From assembly GCA_018657065.1 (NCBI GenBank), contig JABHXU010000008.1, forward strand, positions 1 to 64,000: 64,000 nucleotides of DNA, in the 5' to 3' direction. The DNA is from an archaeon. Its GTDB lineage: Archaea > Nanobdellota > Nanobdellia > Woesearchaeales > GW2011-AR15. Below are positions 25,744 to 33,342 of this stretch, piece after piece. The translations under genes were made by a program, and so were the position numbers. Within the stretch, counting starts at the first letter, position 1, and every line of letters begins with the position of its first letter. A model generated the notes under the pieces. The model had not been told where the DNA came from. It ran no database searches and saw only the letters and a list, made by a program, of their open reading frames with translations.

Positions 25744-25875
25744 ATGGCTCAAGAATGTATTATTTGTGAAAACAATAATGCAAATTATTGTATAAAAGGA
25801 ATGGATAATTATAGTTATTGTAAAGAATGTGCACTACAACAGTTCTCTGATGTGTCATTATTACAAAGACTTTAA
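25744..25875 (+). CDS. Small zinc-binding-type protein, 43 aa
   Basis: A 43-residue protein, MAQECIICENNNANYCIKGM and onward, with CxxC near the start (Cys5, Cys8), Cys16 and a second CKEC (Cys26, Cys29), then LQQFSDVSLLQRL. Four to five zinc-ligand cysteines in 43 residues and a clear start and stop support it. I have the impression that similar mini-proteins with YCIKG and CKECA motifs are common in DPANN archaea, but I cannot check. It lies 23 nt after the coiled-coil protein gene and may be its operon partner. Confidence 0.7.
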   Translation: MAQECIICENNNANYCIKGMDNYSYCKECALQQFSDVSLLQRL

Positions 25876-25945
25876 CCTATATTTTTCATTATAACTATTA
25901 ATTTCCAAGTATCTTTAAATATCTATTTCACCATTTAATAATTGA

Positions 25946-25993
25946 TCACAAGATATTGTGTATTCTTAAAATTAAACATACAACATATTGTAT
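25946..25993. promoter_or_regulatory. Tandem NrdR-box-like palindromes before the ribonucleotide reductase
   Basis: Two 16-bp near-palindromes, TCACAAGATATTGTGT (25946-25961) and ATACAACATATTGTAT (25978-25993), share 12 of 16 bases and are 16 bp apart, so their centres are exactly 32 bp (three helical turns) apart. Sequence and geometry match the paired NrdR boxes known in front of bacterial nrd operons. They lie between a TATA element near 25913-25922 and the start codon at 26018, where a bound repressor would block transcription. Confidence 0.7.
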
Positions 25994-26017
25994 ATTAGTA
26001 GAAAACGGTGGGGAAAG

Positions 26018-28105
26018 ATGGGAATTAAAGAAGATTTTGAAGATTACATCAAAGAAGTTCCTAAAGAAGATAAATTAGGATTAAATGATAATCAACTTAG
26101 AATCATATATGCAAAATATTTAATGAGAGATCCAAAAGGTAATGTTATTGAAACACCTAAACAAATGTTTCAAAGAATTTCTAAAACTATTGCTATGCCT
26201 GAATCAATGTATAAGACAGATGAAGAAGTAGCAATAATTGCTGATAAATTTTATAACATGATGTCAACTTTGGATTTTTTACCTGGTGGAAGAACAATAG
26301 CTAATGCTGGAACTCCAGTAAAAAATTTGGCAAATTGTTTTGTTATTCCAGTTGAAGATAGTATGGAAGGTATTTTTGAAGCAGTAAAAAAAGCTGCTTT
26401 AATTCAAAAAAGAGGAGGAGGAGTGGGATATTGTTTCTCAACTTTAAGACCTAGAAATTCTTGGGTTTCAGGATGCAGTGGAGTTGCATCAGGTCCAATT
26501 TCATTCATGAGAGTATTTGATGTTATGTGTTCAACAATTATGCAAGGAAATAGAAGAGGAGCACAAATGGCAACATTCCATGTTTCTCACCCAGACATCT
26601 TAGATTTTGTAACAGCTAAAGACGATTTAACACAATTAACTAATTTCAATATTTCTGTTATGGTTGATGACAAATTTATGACTGCTGTTGAAAATGATGG
26701 ACCTTACGATTTAGTTGATCCTCATTCAAATAAAGTAGCTACTACTCTACGAGCTCGTGATTTATTTGACAAAATTGTATATCATGCTTGGAAAACTGGT
26801 GAACCAGGACTTCTATTTGTTGACACAGCTAATAGATATAATACAGTTAGACATTTAGGGGAATTTAAAGCAACAAATCCTTGTGCTGAAATTTGGTTAC
26901 TTGATCACGAAGTTTGTAATTTAGGTAGTATAAACCTAAATAAAATGACAAAAATTGTTGAAGGTAAAACACAAGTAGATTATGAAAAAATTAAAAATAT
27001 TACACATCTAGGAATTCGCTTTTTAGATAATGTTATTGATGCTGGTGAATACCCAACACCTGAAATTGCTATGATGGCTAAAAAAACCAGAAGAATTGGC
27101 CTCGGTGTCATGGGTTTTGCAGATTTATTATATCAATTAGGTCTTCCTTATTCTAGCGAAGAAGGTAGAAAAATTGCTAAGGAAGTAATGAAAATTATTA
27201 ATGAAGAAGGTTGGAAAGCAAGTGAAGAAATTGCTAAAGAAAAAGGTGCTTTTCCTGCAATAAGAGGTAGTGATTTTGAAAAACAAGGTAGAATTGTCAG
27301 AAATTGTGCTATAACTGCTATTGCCCCAACTGGAACATTAAGTATGGTTGCAAATACATCTGGAGGATGTGAACCTAATTTTGCTTTAGCTTATATTAAA
27401 AATAGTCATTCAATTAAAGAAACATTTACTTATGTTAATCAACATTTTGAAAATATAGCTAAACAAAGAGGCTTTTATTCTAAAGAATTAATGGAAACAA
27501 TTGCAAACCAAGGCACTTTAGATGGAATTGATGAAGTTCCGCAAGATGTTAAAAAAATCTTTGAAGTTTCTTTTAATATTTCTGCAGAAGAACATATTTT
27601 AATGCAAGCAGCATTTCAAGAACATGTTAGTAATGCTGTATCTAAAACTATTAATTTTTCAAATTCAGCTACAATTGACCAGGTTAAAGAAGGTTATATG
27701 CTAGCTTGGAAATCAGGTACAAAAGGCGCTACTGTTTATAGAGATGGTTCAAGAGGAAATCAAGTTTTAAATATTAAAGAAGTTAAAAAAGAAGCTAATA
27801 AAGAAACTCCAAAAGTTGAAGAGATTAAAATTCAAGAAAAACCTTCTGAACCTATGGTCGAATCAATTTTAAAAAATAATGAACTTGAAACTGATGAATC
27901 CGTTGAAAATTCTACAGAGATGCCTTCAACAATTCAAGTTGCACAAATGACTGCAACTTCTGGTGATGCTTCAGTAGTTTTAGAACAGCCTCAAATTTTA
28001 AGTTCAAAACAAATGACTGATTGTCCAGAATGCAAAACAGATCTTGTTAAACAAGAAGGATGTGTTTTATGTCCTGATTGTGGCTGGAGTGCATGTAGTC
28101 ATTAA
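26018..28105 (+). CDS. nrdJ: Adenosylcobalamin-dependent ribonucleotide reductase (class II)
   Basis: Reduces ribonucleotides to deoxyribonucleotides with a cobalamin-generated thiyl radical; 695 aa. Radical-site residues are intact: Cys107 in ANCFVIP, the N-P-C-A-E loop at 287-291 (radical Cys289, acid Glu291) and Cys300 in CNLGSINL. PTGTLSMVA and the C-terminal zinc/reductant tail DCPEC...CPDCG are present. The N-terminus has no ATP cone. The ATG at 26018 has GGTGGGG upstream and is preferred over an in-frame start at 25988 that would overlap the operator region. A cone-bearing paralog follows after 64 nt. Confidence 0.93.
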   Translation: MGIKEDFEDYIKEVPKEDKLGLNDNQLRIIYAKYLMRDPKGNVIETPKQMFQRISKTIAMPESMYKTDEEVAIIADKFYNMMSTLDFLPGGRTIANAGTPVKNLANCFVIPVEDSMEGIFEAVKKAALIQKRGGGVGYCFSTLRPRNSWVSGCSGVASGPISFMRVFDVMCSTIMQGNRRGAQMATFHVSHPDILDFVTAKDDLTQLTNFNISVMVDDKFMTAVENDGPYDLVDPHSNKVATTLRARDLFDKIVYHAWKTGEPGLLFVDTANRYNTVRHLGEFKATNPCAEIWLLDHEVCNLGSINLNKMTKIVEGKTQVDYEKIKNITHLGIRFLDNVIDAGEYPTPEIAMMAKKTRRIGLGVMGFADLLYQLGLPYSSEEGRKIAKEVMKIINEEGWKASEEIAKEKGAFPAIRGSDFEKQGRIVRNCAITAIAPTGTLSMVANTSGGCEPNFALAYIKNSHSIKETFTYVNQHFENIAKQRGFYSKELMETIANQGTLDGIDEVPQDVKKIFEVSFNISAEEHILMQAAFQEHVSNAVSKTINFSNSATIDQVKEGYMLAWKSGTKGATVYRDGSRGNQVLNIKEVKKEANKETPKVEEIKIQEKPSEPMVESILKNNELETDESVENSTEMPSTIQVAQMTATSGDASVVLEQPQILSSKQMTDCPECKTDLVKQEGCVLCPDCGWSACSH

Positions 28106-28169
28106 TTTTTTTCTTTAATTTATTCTTTAACGTACTAAAACTTTAAAAATACATAAACAATCTTTTTTT

Positions 28170-30200
28170 ATGGGGTGTATTATGGGAGTTTCTAAAGTTA
28201 GAAAGAGAGATGGAACTATAGTTAGATTTAAACCTTCAAAAGTTTCAACTGCTATTGAAAAATCTATGCTTGCTGTAGGTATGGATGATGATAATTTATC
28301 TAAAGATCTAGCTGAAAAAGTCATTGATTACGTTAACGAAATCCATGATGATGATTATATAATTGATATTGAAGAAATTCAAGATATTGTTGAAAAAATT
28401 TTAATTGATGACAACCAAGCTAAATTAGCAAAAGCTTATATTCTTTATAGACAAAAAAGAGCAGAAATTAGAAGATTAAAAGAACATATTCTAGGAAGAA
28501 TTGAAGATTCCAAATTAAATGTTAATGGACTTCTTATAGCCAAATCAAGATATTTATTAAAAGATGATCAAGGTAAAGTTATTGAAACTCCTAAAGAAAT
28601 GTTTAGAAGAGTAGCTAAACATATTGCAAGTGCTGAAAGCTTATATAATACACATGAAGTTGATATTGAAGAACTAGAAGAAGAATTTAACGAAATGATT
28701 TATTCTTTAGAATTTATACCTTCAGGTAGAATTCTTGCTAATTCTGGAACAAAAAATAGTATGTTGTTTAGTAGTTTTGTTATTCCTATTGAAGATAGTA
28801 TGAAAGGTATTTTTAGAGCTCTTTATTATAAAGCTTTGATCCAAAGATTAGATGGTGGAACAGGTTTTTCATTTTCAAGACTTCGACCAAAAGGAATGAA
28901 ACTTTCAACTACTTCAGGATATGCGTCAGGTCCAACTGCTTTTATAAAATTATTTGATCATGCTAGTAGTTTAAGGGTAGCCGCAGGAAACAGAAAACCT
29001 GCTAACATGGGATCATTAAATGTTGAACATCCCGATATTATTGAATTTGTTACCATGAAAGACAGAAGAGAAATTAAAAATTTTAATATCTCAGTAGAAA
29101 TGACTGACAGATTCATGGAAGCTGTCAAAAATCACACTCAATATCCTTTAGTTGATCCTAATACTAATGAAGAAATAGATAAGGTTGACGCAAATAATAT
29201 TTTTAATTTAATTGTAACAATGGCCTGGAAAAATGGAGATCCTGGTGTTTTATTTATTGATAGAATAAATAGTGATAACCCTCTTCCATCAATTAGTAAA
29301 ATAGAAACAACTGATCCTTGTGGTGATCAAATGCTCTTACCATATCAGGGAGGAAATTTAGGTGCAATTAATTTAAGTAAATTTGCAAGAAATAAAAAGA
29401 TTAAATGGAAACAACTAGAAAAAGTAACTAAACTAGCTGTAAGATTTTTAGATAATACTATTGATTTAAGCAAATTTCCAGTTAAACAAATTGATGATAT
29501 TGTTAAAGGAAGTCGAGCTATTGGCCTAGGTATTATGGGCTTTGCTGACATGCTTTATAAATTAAGGATTCCCTATAATAGTGAAAAAGCTTTAGAAACT
29601 GCTGACAAAATTATGAAATTTATTTCACAATCAGCAATGGAAGCATCTAAAGAATTAGCTAATAAAAAAGGTGTTTTTCCTTTTATTGAAAAAAGTATTT
29701 ACAAAAATAAAATTAAGCTTAGAAATTCTTCATTAATTGCAATTGCTCCAACTGGATCAAGAAGTATTTTAGCTGAAACCTCACCAGGTATTGAACCAAA
29801 TTTTGCATTAGGTTATACTAGAAAAATTTTAGGTAGTACTGAAATAGTTCAAATAAATAAAATTCTTGAAAATTTGCTCAAAGAAAAAGATATTTATTCA
29901 GAAGAAGTTGTTAGAAAAATTGTTAAAAACAGATCTTTAGATGAAATTGAAATTGAAGAAAATCTCAAAGAAGTGTTTGTAACTGCACATGATATAAATC
30001 CTGAGTGGCATATAAAAATGCAATCTATTTTTCAAAAACATATTGATAATGGAATTTCTAAAACAATTAATTTTCCTAAAAATGCTACAATGGATGATAT
30101 TAAAAAAGCATTTATCATGGCTTATGATTCTGGATGTAAAGGTATAACTGTTTATAGAGAAGGAAGCCTACAAGAAGAGGTGATTTCTTTTGGAAAATAA
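28170..30200 (+). CDS. ATP-cone ribonucleotide reductase-like protein, key residues lost
   Basis: A 676-aa paralog of the preceding enzyme. Residues about 7-100 are an ATP-cone allosteric domain (VRKRDGTIVRFKPSKVSTAIEKSM), followed by the class II reductase barrel (ETPKEMFRRVA, IPIEDSMKGIF, APTGSRSILAETSPGIEPNFALGY). The redox cysteine is Ser202 (SSFVIP), its partner is Gly395 (GGNLGAINL), and the radical loop N-x-C-x-E reads D382-P-C384-G-D386. Only the radical cysteine survives. The C-terminal cysteine tail is absent. It is either a regulatory pseudoenzyme or uses altered chemistry. ATG 28170 fits a leaderless start; ATG 28182 with GGGGTG is an alternative. Confidence 0.85.
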   Translation: MGCIMGVSKVRKRDGTIVRFKPSKVSTAIEKSMLAVGMDDDNLSKDLAEKVIDYVNEIHDDDYIIDIEEIQDIVEKILIDDNQAKLAKAYILYRQKRAEIRRLKEHILGRIEDSKLNVNGLLIAKSRYLLKDDQGKVIETPKEMFRRVAKHIASAESLYNTHEVDIEELEEEFNEMIYSLEFIPSGRILANSGTKNSMLFSSFVIPIEDSMKGIFRALYYKALIQRLDGGTGFSFSRLRPKGMKLSTTSGYASGPTAFIKLFDHASSLRVAAGNRKPANMGSLNVEHPDIIEFVTMKDRREIKNFNISVEMTDRFMEAVKNHTQYPLVDPNTNEEIDKVDANNIFNLIVTMAWKNGDPGVLFIDRINSDNPLPSISKIETTDPCGDQMLLPYQGGNLGAINLSKFARNKKIKWKQLEKVTKLAVRFLDNTIDLSKFPVKQIDDIVKGSRAIGLGIMGFADMLYKLRIPYNSEKALETADKIMKFISQSAMEASKELANKKGVFPFIEKSIYKNKIKLRNSSLIAIAPTGSRSILAETSPGIEPNFALGYTRKILGSTEIVQINKILENLLKEKDIYSEEVVRKIVKNRSLDEIEIEENLKEVFVTAHDINPEWHIKMQSIFQKHIDNGISKTINFPKNATMDDIKKAFIMAYDSGCKGITVYREGSLQEEVISFGK

Positions 30201-30852
30201 AAAAGTCAATGATATGCAAAGCTTATCAGGACATAAAAATTCAAAAGAAACTTCTCGTGAAAAACAGTATACTCTCAAAATTTATACAAAAAGGGGTGAC
30301 GGTGGAGAAACTTCTTTATGTAATGGATCTAGAACTTTTAAAGATTCATTAAGAGTTGAAGCATATGGTAGTGTTGATGAAGTTAGTTCATATATTGGTC
30401 TAGCTATTGTTAAAACTTCTCAAGCAGATCTTAAACATCATTTAATGGAAATTCAAAAAGATTTATTTTCTGTTGGAAGTAATTTAGCATTACCTGGAAT
30501 TTTGGCACAATCTCAAATAGGAAAAACATCTCCAATTGAACAAAAAATTCCTAAAATTACTGATGAAATGATTACTAAATTGGAAAATTTAATTGATAAA
30601 TATGATAAAGAACTACCTCCACTACACAAATTTATTTTATCTGGTGGAATTGAAGTTTCAACTTTACTTCATGTAGCTAGAGCAATTTGTAGAAGAGCTG
30701 AAAGACGAGTTGTTTCTTTAAAAAGAAGTGAAGAAATTAATAAAAATGTTCTAATATATATGAACAGGTTATCTGATTATTTATTTACAGCAGCAAGACT
30801 TGCCACTCATAGATCTGGAAAAGAAGATCATAAGTGGAATCCTAAAGGGTGA
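30190..30852 (+). CDS. Corrinoid adenosyltransferase (PduO type)
   Basis: Transfers adenosyl from ATP to cob(I)alamin, making the cofactor of class II ribonucleotide reductase. [19 protein letters not shown] is the ATP-binding N-terminus, and the late helices [10 protein letters not shown] and [14 protein letters not shown] carry the typical PduO residues. The protein has about 25 extra N-terminal residues before [12 protein letters not shown]. The start is taken as TTG 30190 because AGGTGATT lies six bases upstream, overlapping the previous gene by 11 nt; ATG 30214 is the alternative. Coupling to the reductase genes fits a dedicated cofactor supply. Confidence 0.9.
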   Translation: MENKKVNDMQSLSGHKNSKETSREKQYTLKIYTKRGDGGETSLCNGSRTFKDSLRVEAYGSVDEVSSYIGLAIVKTSQADLKHHLMEIQKDLFSVGSNLALPGILAQSQIGKTSPIEQKIPKITDEMITKLENLIDKYDKELPPLHKFILSGGIEVSTLLHVARAICRRAERRVVSLKRSEEINKNVLIYMNRLSDYLFTAARLATHRSGKEDHKWNPKG

Positions 30853-30857
30853 AAAAC

Positions 30858-31790
30858 ATGGATGAATATCTTAAATTATTAAATCATATTATGCAAAATG
30901 GGTCTGAAAAAGACGATAGAACTGGAACAGGCACAAAAAGTGTTTTTGGTTATCAAATGAGATTTGATTTAAACAAAGGTTTTCCTCTTTTAACTACTAA
31001 AAAAATGTATATTAGAAGTATTATACATGAACTATTATGGTTTTTGACAGGTAACACAAATATTAGATATCTAGCGAAAAATAAAGTTCATATCTGGGAT
31101 GAATGGCCATTTCAAGGATATTTAAATTCAAATGATTTAGAAAAAGATTTTCCAATGTATTCAGATAGCTGGAAAGAAAAAAAAAAGTGGTTTATTAACC
31201 AAATAAAGGAAAATGAAGATTTTGCTAAAAAATATGGTGATCTCGGTCCTGTTTATGGAAAACAATGGAGAGATTTTGATGGTGTTGATCAAATTTCTTG
31301 GGTTTTAAAAGAAATTAAAAAAACTAAAGAAAATAGTAATCATCCTAGTTCTAGAAGACTTCTTGTATCAGCTTGGAATGTTTCGGATATTCAAACCTTA
31401 ATTAAAGGAAAAACTTCAGCACCACCTCTTTGCCACACTATGTTTCAGTTTTATGTAAGAAACAATAAACTATCTTGTCAATTATATCAGAGAAGTGCGG
31501 ATGTATTTTTAGGAGTTCCGTTTAACATTGCTTCATATTCTCTATTAACAATGATGATTGCACAAATAACTGAATTAGAATTAGGTGACTTTGTTCATAC
31601 CTTTGGTGATGCACATTTATACAACAATCATTTAGAACAAACAAATCTACAATTAAGTAGAGAACCTAAAGAACTTCCAAAGATGATTCTAAATCCAAAT
31701 GTAACGAATTTATTTGACTTTAAATTTGAAGATTTTGAATTAAAAGATTACAACCCACACCCTAGAATTAAAGCACCTATCGCCGTTTAA
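30858..31790 (+). CDS. thyA: Thymidylate synthase ThyA
   Basis: Methylates dUMP to dTMP with methylenetetrahydrofolate. Family motifs: [42 protein letters not shown], the catalytic Cys in [13 protein letters not shown] near residue 190, [17 protein letters not shown] and [12 protein letters not shown]. At 310 aa it is the long ThyA with an insert around HPSSRRLLV. The ATG at 30858 is favoured because GGGTGA is five bases upstream and the earlier GTG is inside that site. The DHFR gene follows, allowing regeneration of the folate consumed. Confidence 0.95.
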   Translation: MDEYLKLLNHIMQNGSEKDDRTGTGTKSVFGYQMRFDLNKGFPLLTTKKMYIRSIIHELLWFLTGNTNIRYLAKNKVHIWDEWPFQGYLNSNDLEKDFPMYSDSWKEKKKWFINQIKENEDFAKKYGDLGPVYGKQWRDFDGVDQISWVLKEIKKTKENSNHPSSRRLLVSAWNVSDIQTLIKGKTSAPPLCHTMFQFYVRNNKLSCQLYQRSADVFLGVPFNIASYSLLTMMIAQITELELGDFVHTFGDAHLYNNHLEQTNLQLSREPKELPKMILNPNVTNLFDFKFEDFELKDYNPHPRIKAPIAV

Positions 31791-31810
31791 TAGGAGCGCG
31801 GGGAACGGCG
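31781..31810 (+). terminator. GC-rich hairpin spanning the thyA stop codon
   Basis: CGCCGTT (31781-31787) pairs perfectly with AACGGCG (31804-31810) around a G-rich loop; the thyA TAA begins right after the first arm. The stem is strikingly GC-rich against an AT-rich background. It is followed by AT-rich sequence without a long T-run, so attenuation, processing or partial termination between thyA and folA are all possible. Confidence 0.4.
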
Positions 31811-31850
31811 CATAATTTAAAAAATTAAAAAATAATTAAATGAGGAAAAA

Positions 31851-32333
31851 ATGACTTTATCAATGATTTGGGCAATGGGAAAAAATAGAGAATTAGGAAA
31901 AGGATTAAAGATTCCTTGGCACATACCTAGAGACTTTAAACATTTTAAAAAAATTACTTCAAGGCATAGCATTATTATGGGACTCAAAACTTATGAATCT
32001 CTAGATAAACCTTTACCAAATAGAAGAAATATTGTTTTAGATTTCAAAATTCATGACATTAAAGATGTTGAATTTGCTACTTCAATTCCTATGGCAATTG
32101 AAATGGTCAAAGATGAAGATGAAGCTTTTGTTATTGGAGGAGCTTCAATATATAAACAATTCTTTCCTTTTGTCAATAAATTATACATCACTCATATTGA
32201 ACATGAATTTGATGCAGATATTTTTTTTCCTGAGTTTGATTTAAATAAATGGGAACTTGTTAGTGAAACCAAAGGAATAAAAGATGAAAAAAATCCTTTT
32301 GATTATTTTTTTAGAGAATATGTCAGAAAATGA
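31851..32333 (+). CDS. folA: Dihydrofolate reductase
   Basis: Regenerates tetrahydrofolate from the dihydrofolate made by ThyA, 160 aa. The substrate-binding acid is in PWHIPRDFKHFKKIT (aligned with Asp27 of the E. coli enzyme), followed by IIMGLKTYESL, LPNRRNIVL, the NADPH glycine pair VIGGASIYKQFF and YITHIEHEFDADIFFP. AATGAGGAAAAA gives a ribosome-binding site before the ATG. Its stop overlaps the start of the interrupted DUF1653 gene by 4 nt. ThyA plus DHFR instead of ThyX suggests transfer from bacteria at some point. Confidence 0.93.
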   Translation: MTLSMIWAMGKNRELGKGLKIPWHIPRDFKHFKKITSRHSIIMGLKTYESLDKPLPNRRNIVLDFKIHDIKDVEFATSIPMAIEMVKDEDEAFVIGGASIYKQFFPFVNKLYITHIEHEFDADIFFPEFDLNKWELVSETKGIKDEKNPFDYFFREYVRK

Positions 32334-32614
32334 ATTCAATTAAACTTGGTAAATATCAACATCCTAAATAAAAGCTCTGGCTTTTATTGGGATCCTAGAA
32401 ATCCAAAGATTTCTATGATTTTAAAGGTAATTTTTACAATGTTTTAGGTGTTGCTAGACATAGTGAAACATTAGAAGAATATGTAGTATATCAAGGATTA
32501 TATGATTCAAAAGAATTTGGGAAAAATCCAATTTTTGCTAGACCTATTAATATGTTTAATGATTTAAAAGAAATTAATGGAGAAAAAATTCATAGATTCA
32601 AATTTATTAAATAA
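32330..32614 (+). pseudogene. DUF1653-family gene split by a 57-nt in-frame insertion
   Basis: From ATG 32330 (overlapping the DHFR stop) the frame reads MNSIKLGKYQHPK and then TAA. After 57 nt the same frame continues GNFYNVLGVARHSETLEEYV and on to a stop at 32614, 62 codons with no defect. Joined, the two parts form a complete DUF1653 protein of about 75 aa (GKYxHxKGxxYxVLGVARHSETLEEYVVYQGLY...RPxxMF). The intervening segment carries two stops. It may be a disrupted gene, or a gene whose message is spliced or whose ribosomes bypass the gap; the intact downstream frame favours recent or tolerated insertion. Confidence 0.8.
32369..32425 (+). repeat. 57-nt double-hairpin insertion inside the DUF1653 gene
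   Basis: The segment holds two perfect hairpins: AAAAGC-tctg-GCTTTT (32370-32385) and TAGAAATC-caaa-GATTTCTA (32396-32415). It is bounded by AAA on both sides (32366-32368 and 32423-32425), so it behaves like an insertion with a 3-bp repeat. The second hairpin with its flanks (ATCCT, then GATTTCTATGA) recurs nearly identically at about 54823-54849 beside tRNA-Arg, which suggests a small mobile palindromic family. Confidence 0.6.
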
Positions 32615-32615
32615 T

Positions 32616-33002
32616 TTATTTATGTTTTCTAATTACCTTAACTAAATTAATAATTAAAACAATAATCATAGCAAAAAATAAGGGAATAACAATTATGTTA
32701 AATTTCATTGCTTCTTTTATATCTCCATGAAGAAATCTATTCATTCCCCTAGTAATTCCACAAAAAGGACAATTGCATTCAAAAAATAATCCTGAACTTG
32801 GACAACTGCCTTTAAAAACAATTGGCAATAAAAAATATTTAAAAACACATCTCACAGGTAAATAGCTTAAATCTGAAACTGGAAGAATTGCAAGAATAAT
32901 AAGTATTAAGGAAATATTAAAAACAATTGCCTCAGGTGTATTAAAACTAAGACAATTAAGAAAAAAATAATAAAGTTTTTTTAAGCTTTGTCTGTCACCC
33001 AT
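32616..33002 (-). CDS. DUF2752-family membrane protein
   Basis: A 128-aa membrane protein with about three helices. The DUF2752 signature CPFCGITRGMNRFLHGDIKEAMKFN is clear near residues 78-102. Function is unknown for the family. The only in-frame ATG overlaps the end of the TM2-domain gene by 22 nt, so the true start may be a later non-ATG codon. DUF2752 and TM2 proteins are often found together, and the shared operon here fits that. Confidence 0.8.
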   Translation of the reverse strand: MGDRQSLKKLYYFFLNCLSFNTPEAIVFNISLILIILAILPVSDLSYLPVRCVFKYFLLPIVFKGSCPSSGLFFECNCPFCGITRGMNRFLHGDIKEAMKFNIIVIPLFFAMIIVLIINLVKVIRKHK

Positions 33003-33220
33003 TCTATTCCTTCAAATTTATGTTTTTGGGCAATTAATATAATATCAACAATCCACCAAATACCACAACCTCCTCCTGTAAGAAGTTTTAATATTCCCAT
33101 ACCTACTTGACCCATAATGAATCTATCTACACCTAGTGTTCCAAATAGGACTGACATAATGATTGCTAATGTCCAATTTACTTTTTTAACTGGTGTTGCA
33201 TTTGAACTTTTTTGTGCCAT
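32981..33220 (-). CDS. TM2-domain membrane protein
   Basis: A 79-aa protein with two membrane helices in the TM2 arrangement: KKVNWTLAIIMSVLFGTLGVDRFIMGQVGMGILKLLTGGGCGIWWIVDIILI. The DRF motif between the helices is the family marker. GAGGTT lies seven to eight bases before the ATG. It overlaps the downstream DUF2752 gene, suggesting coupled expression. Molecular role is not known. Confidence 0.88.
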   Translation of the reverse strand: MAQKSSNATPVKKVNWTLAIIMSVLFGTLGVDRFIMGQVGMGILKLLTGGGCGIWWIVDIILIAQKHKFEGIEWVTDKA

Positions 33221-33342
33221 TTTTTTAACCTCGTCCTCTTGAAATATATTATAATATATTTTTACTTTGTTAAATTAAGTATTTAAGTCTTTCTACACAA
33301 ATCTCAATATCTTTTTAAAATAAACCAAATTACAATTGATCC

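Noticed and set aside
32281-32333. Frameshift in folA
   Set aside because: The DHFR frame is complete and of normal length; the odd sequence belongs to the following DUF1653 gene.
32366-32425. Archaeal BHB intron in the DUF1653 gene
   Set aside because: I tried to pair the boundaries (CCT with AGG, TAAAA with TTTTA) but could not place two 3-nt bulges on opposite strands separated by 4 bp, so a canonical bulge-helix-bulge is not supported; kept only as an alternative for the gap.
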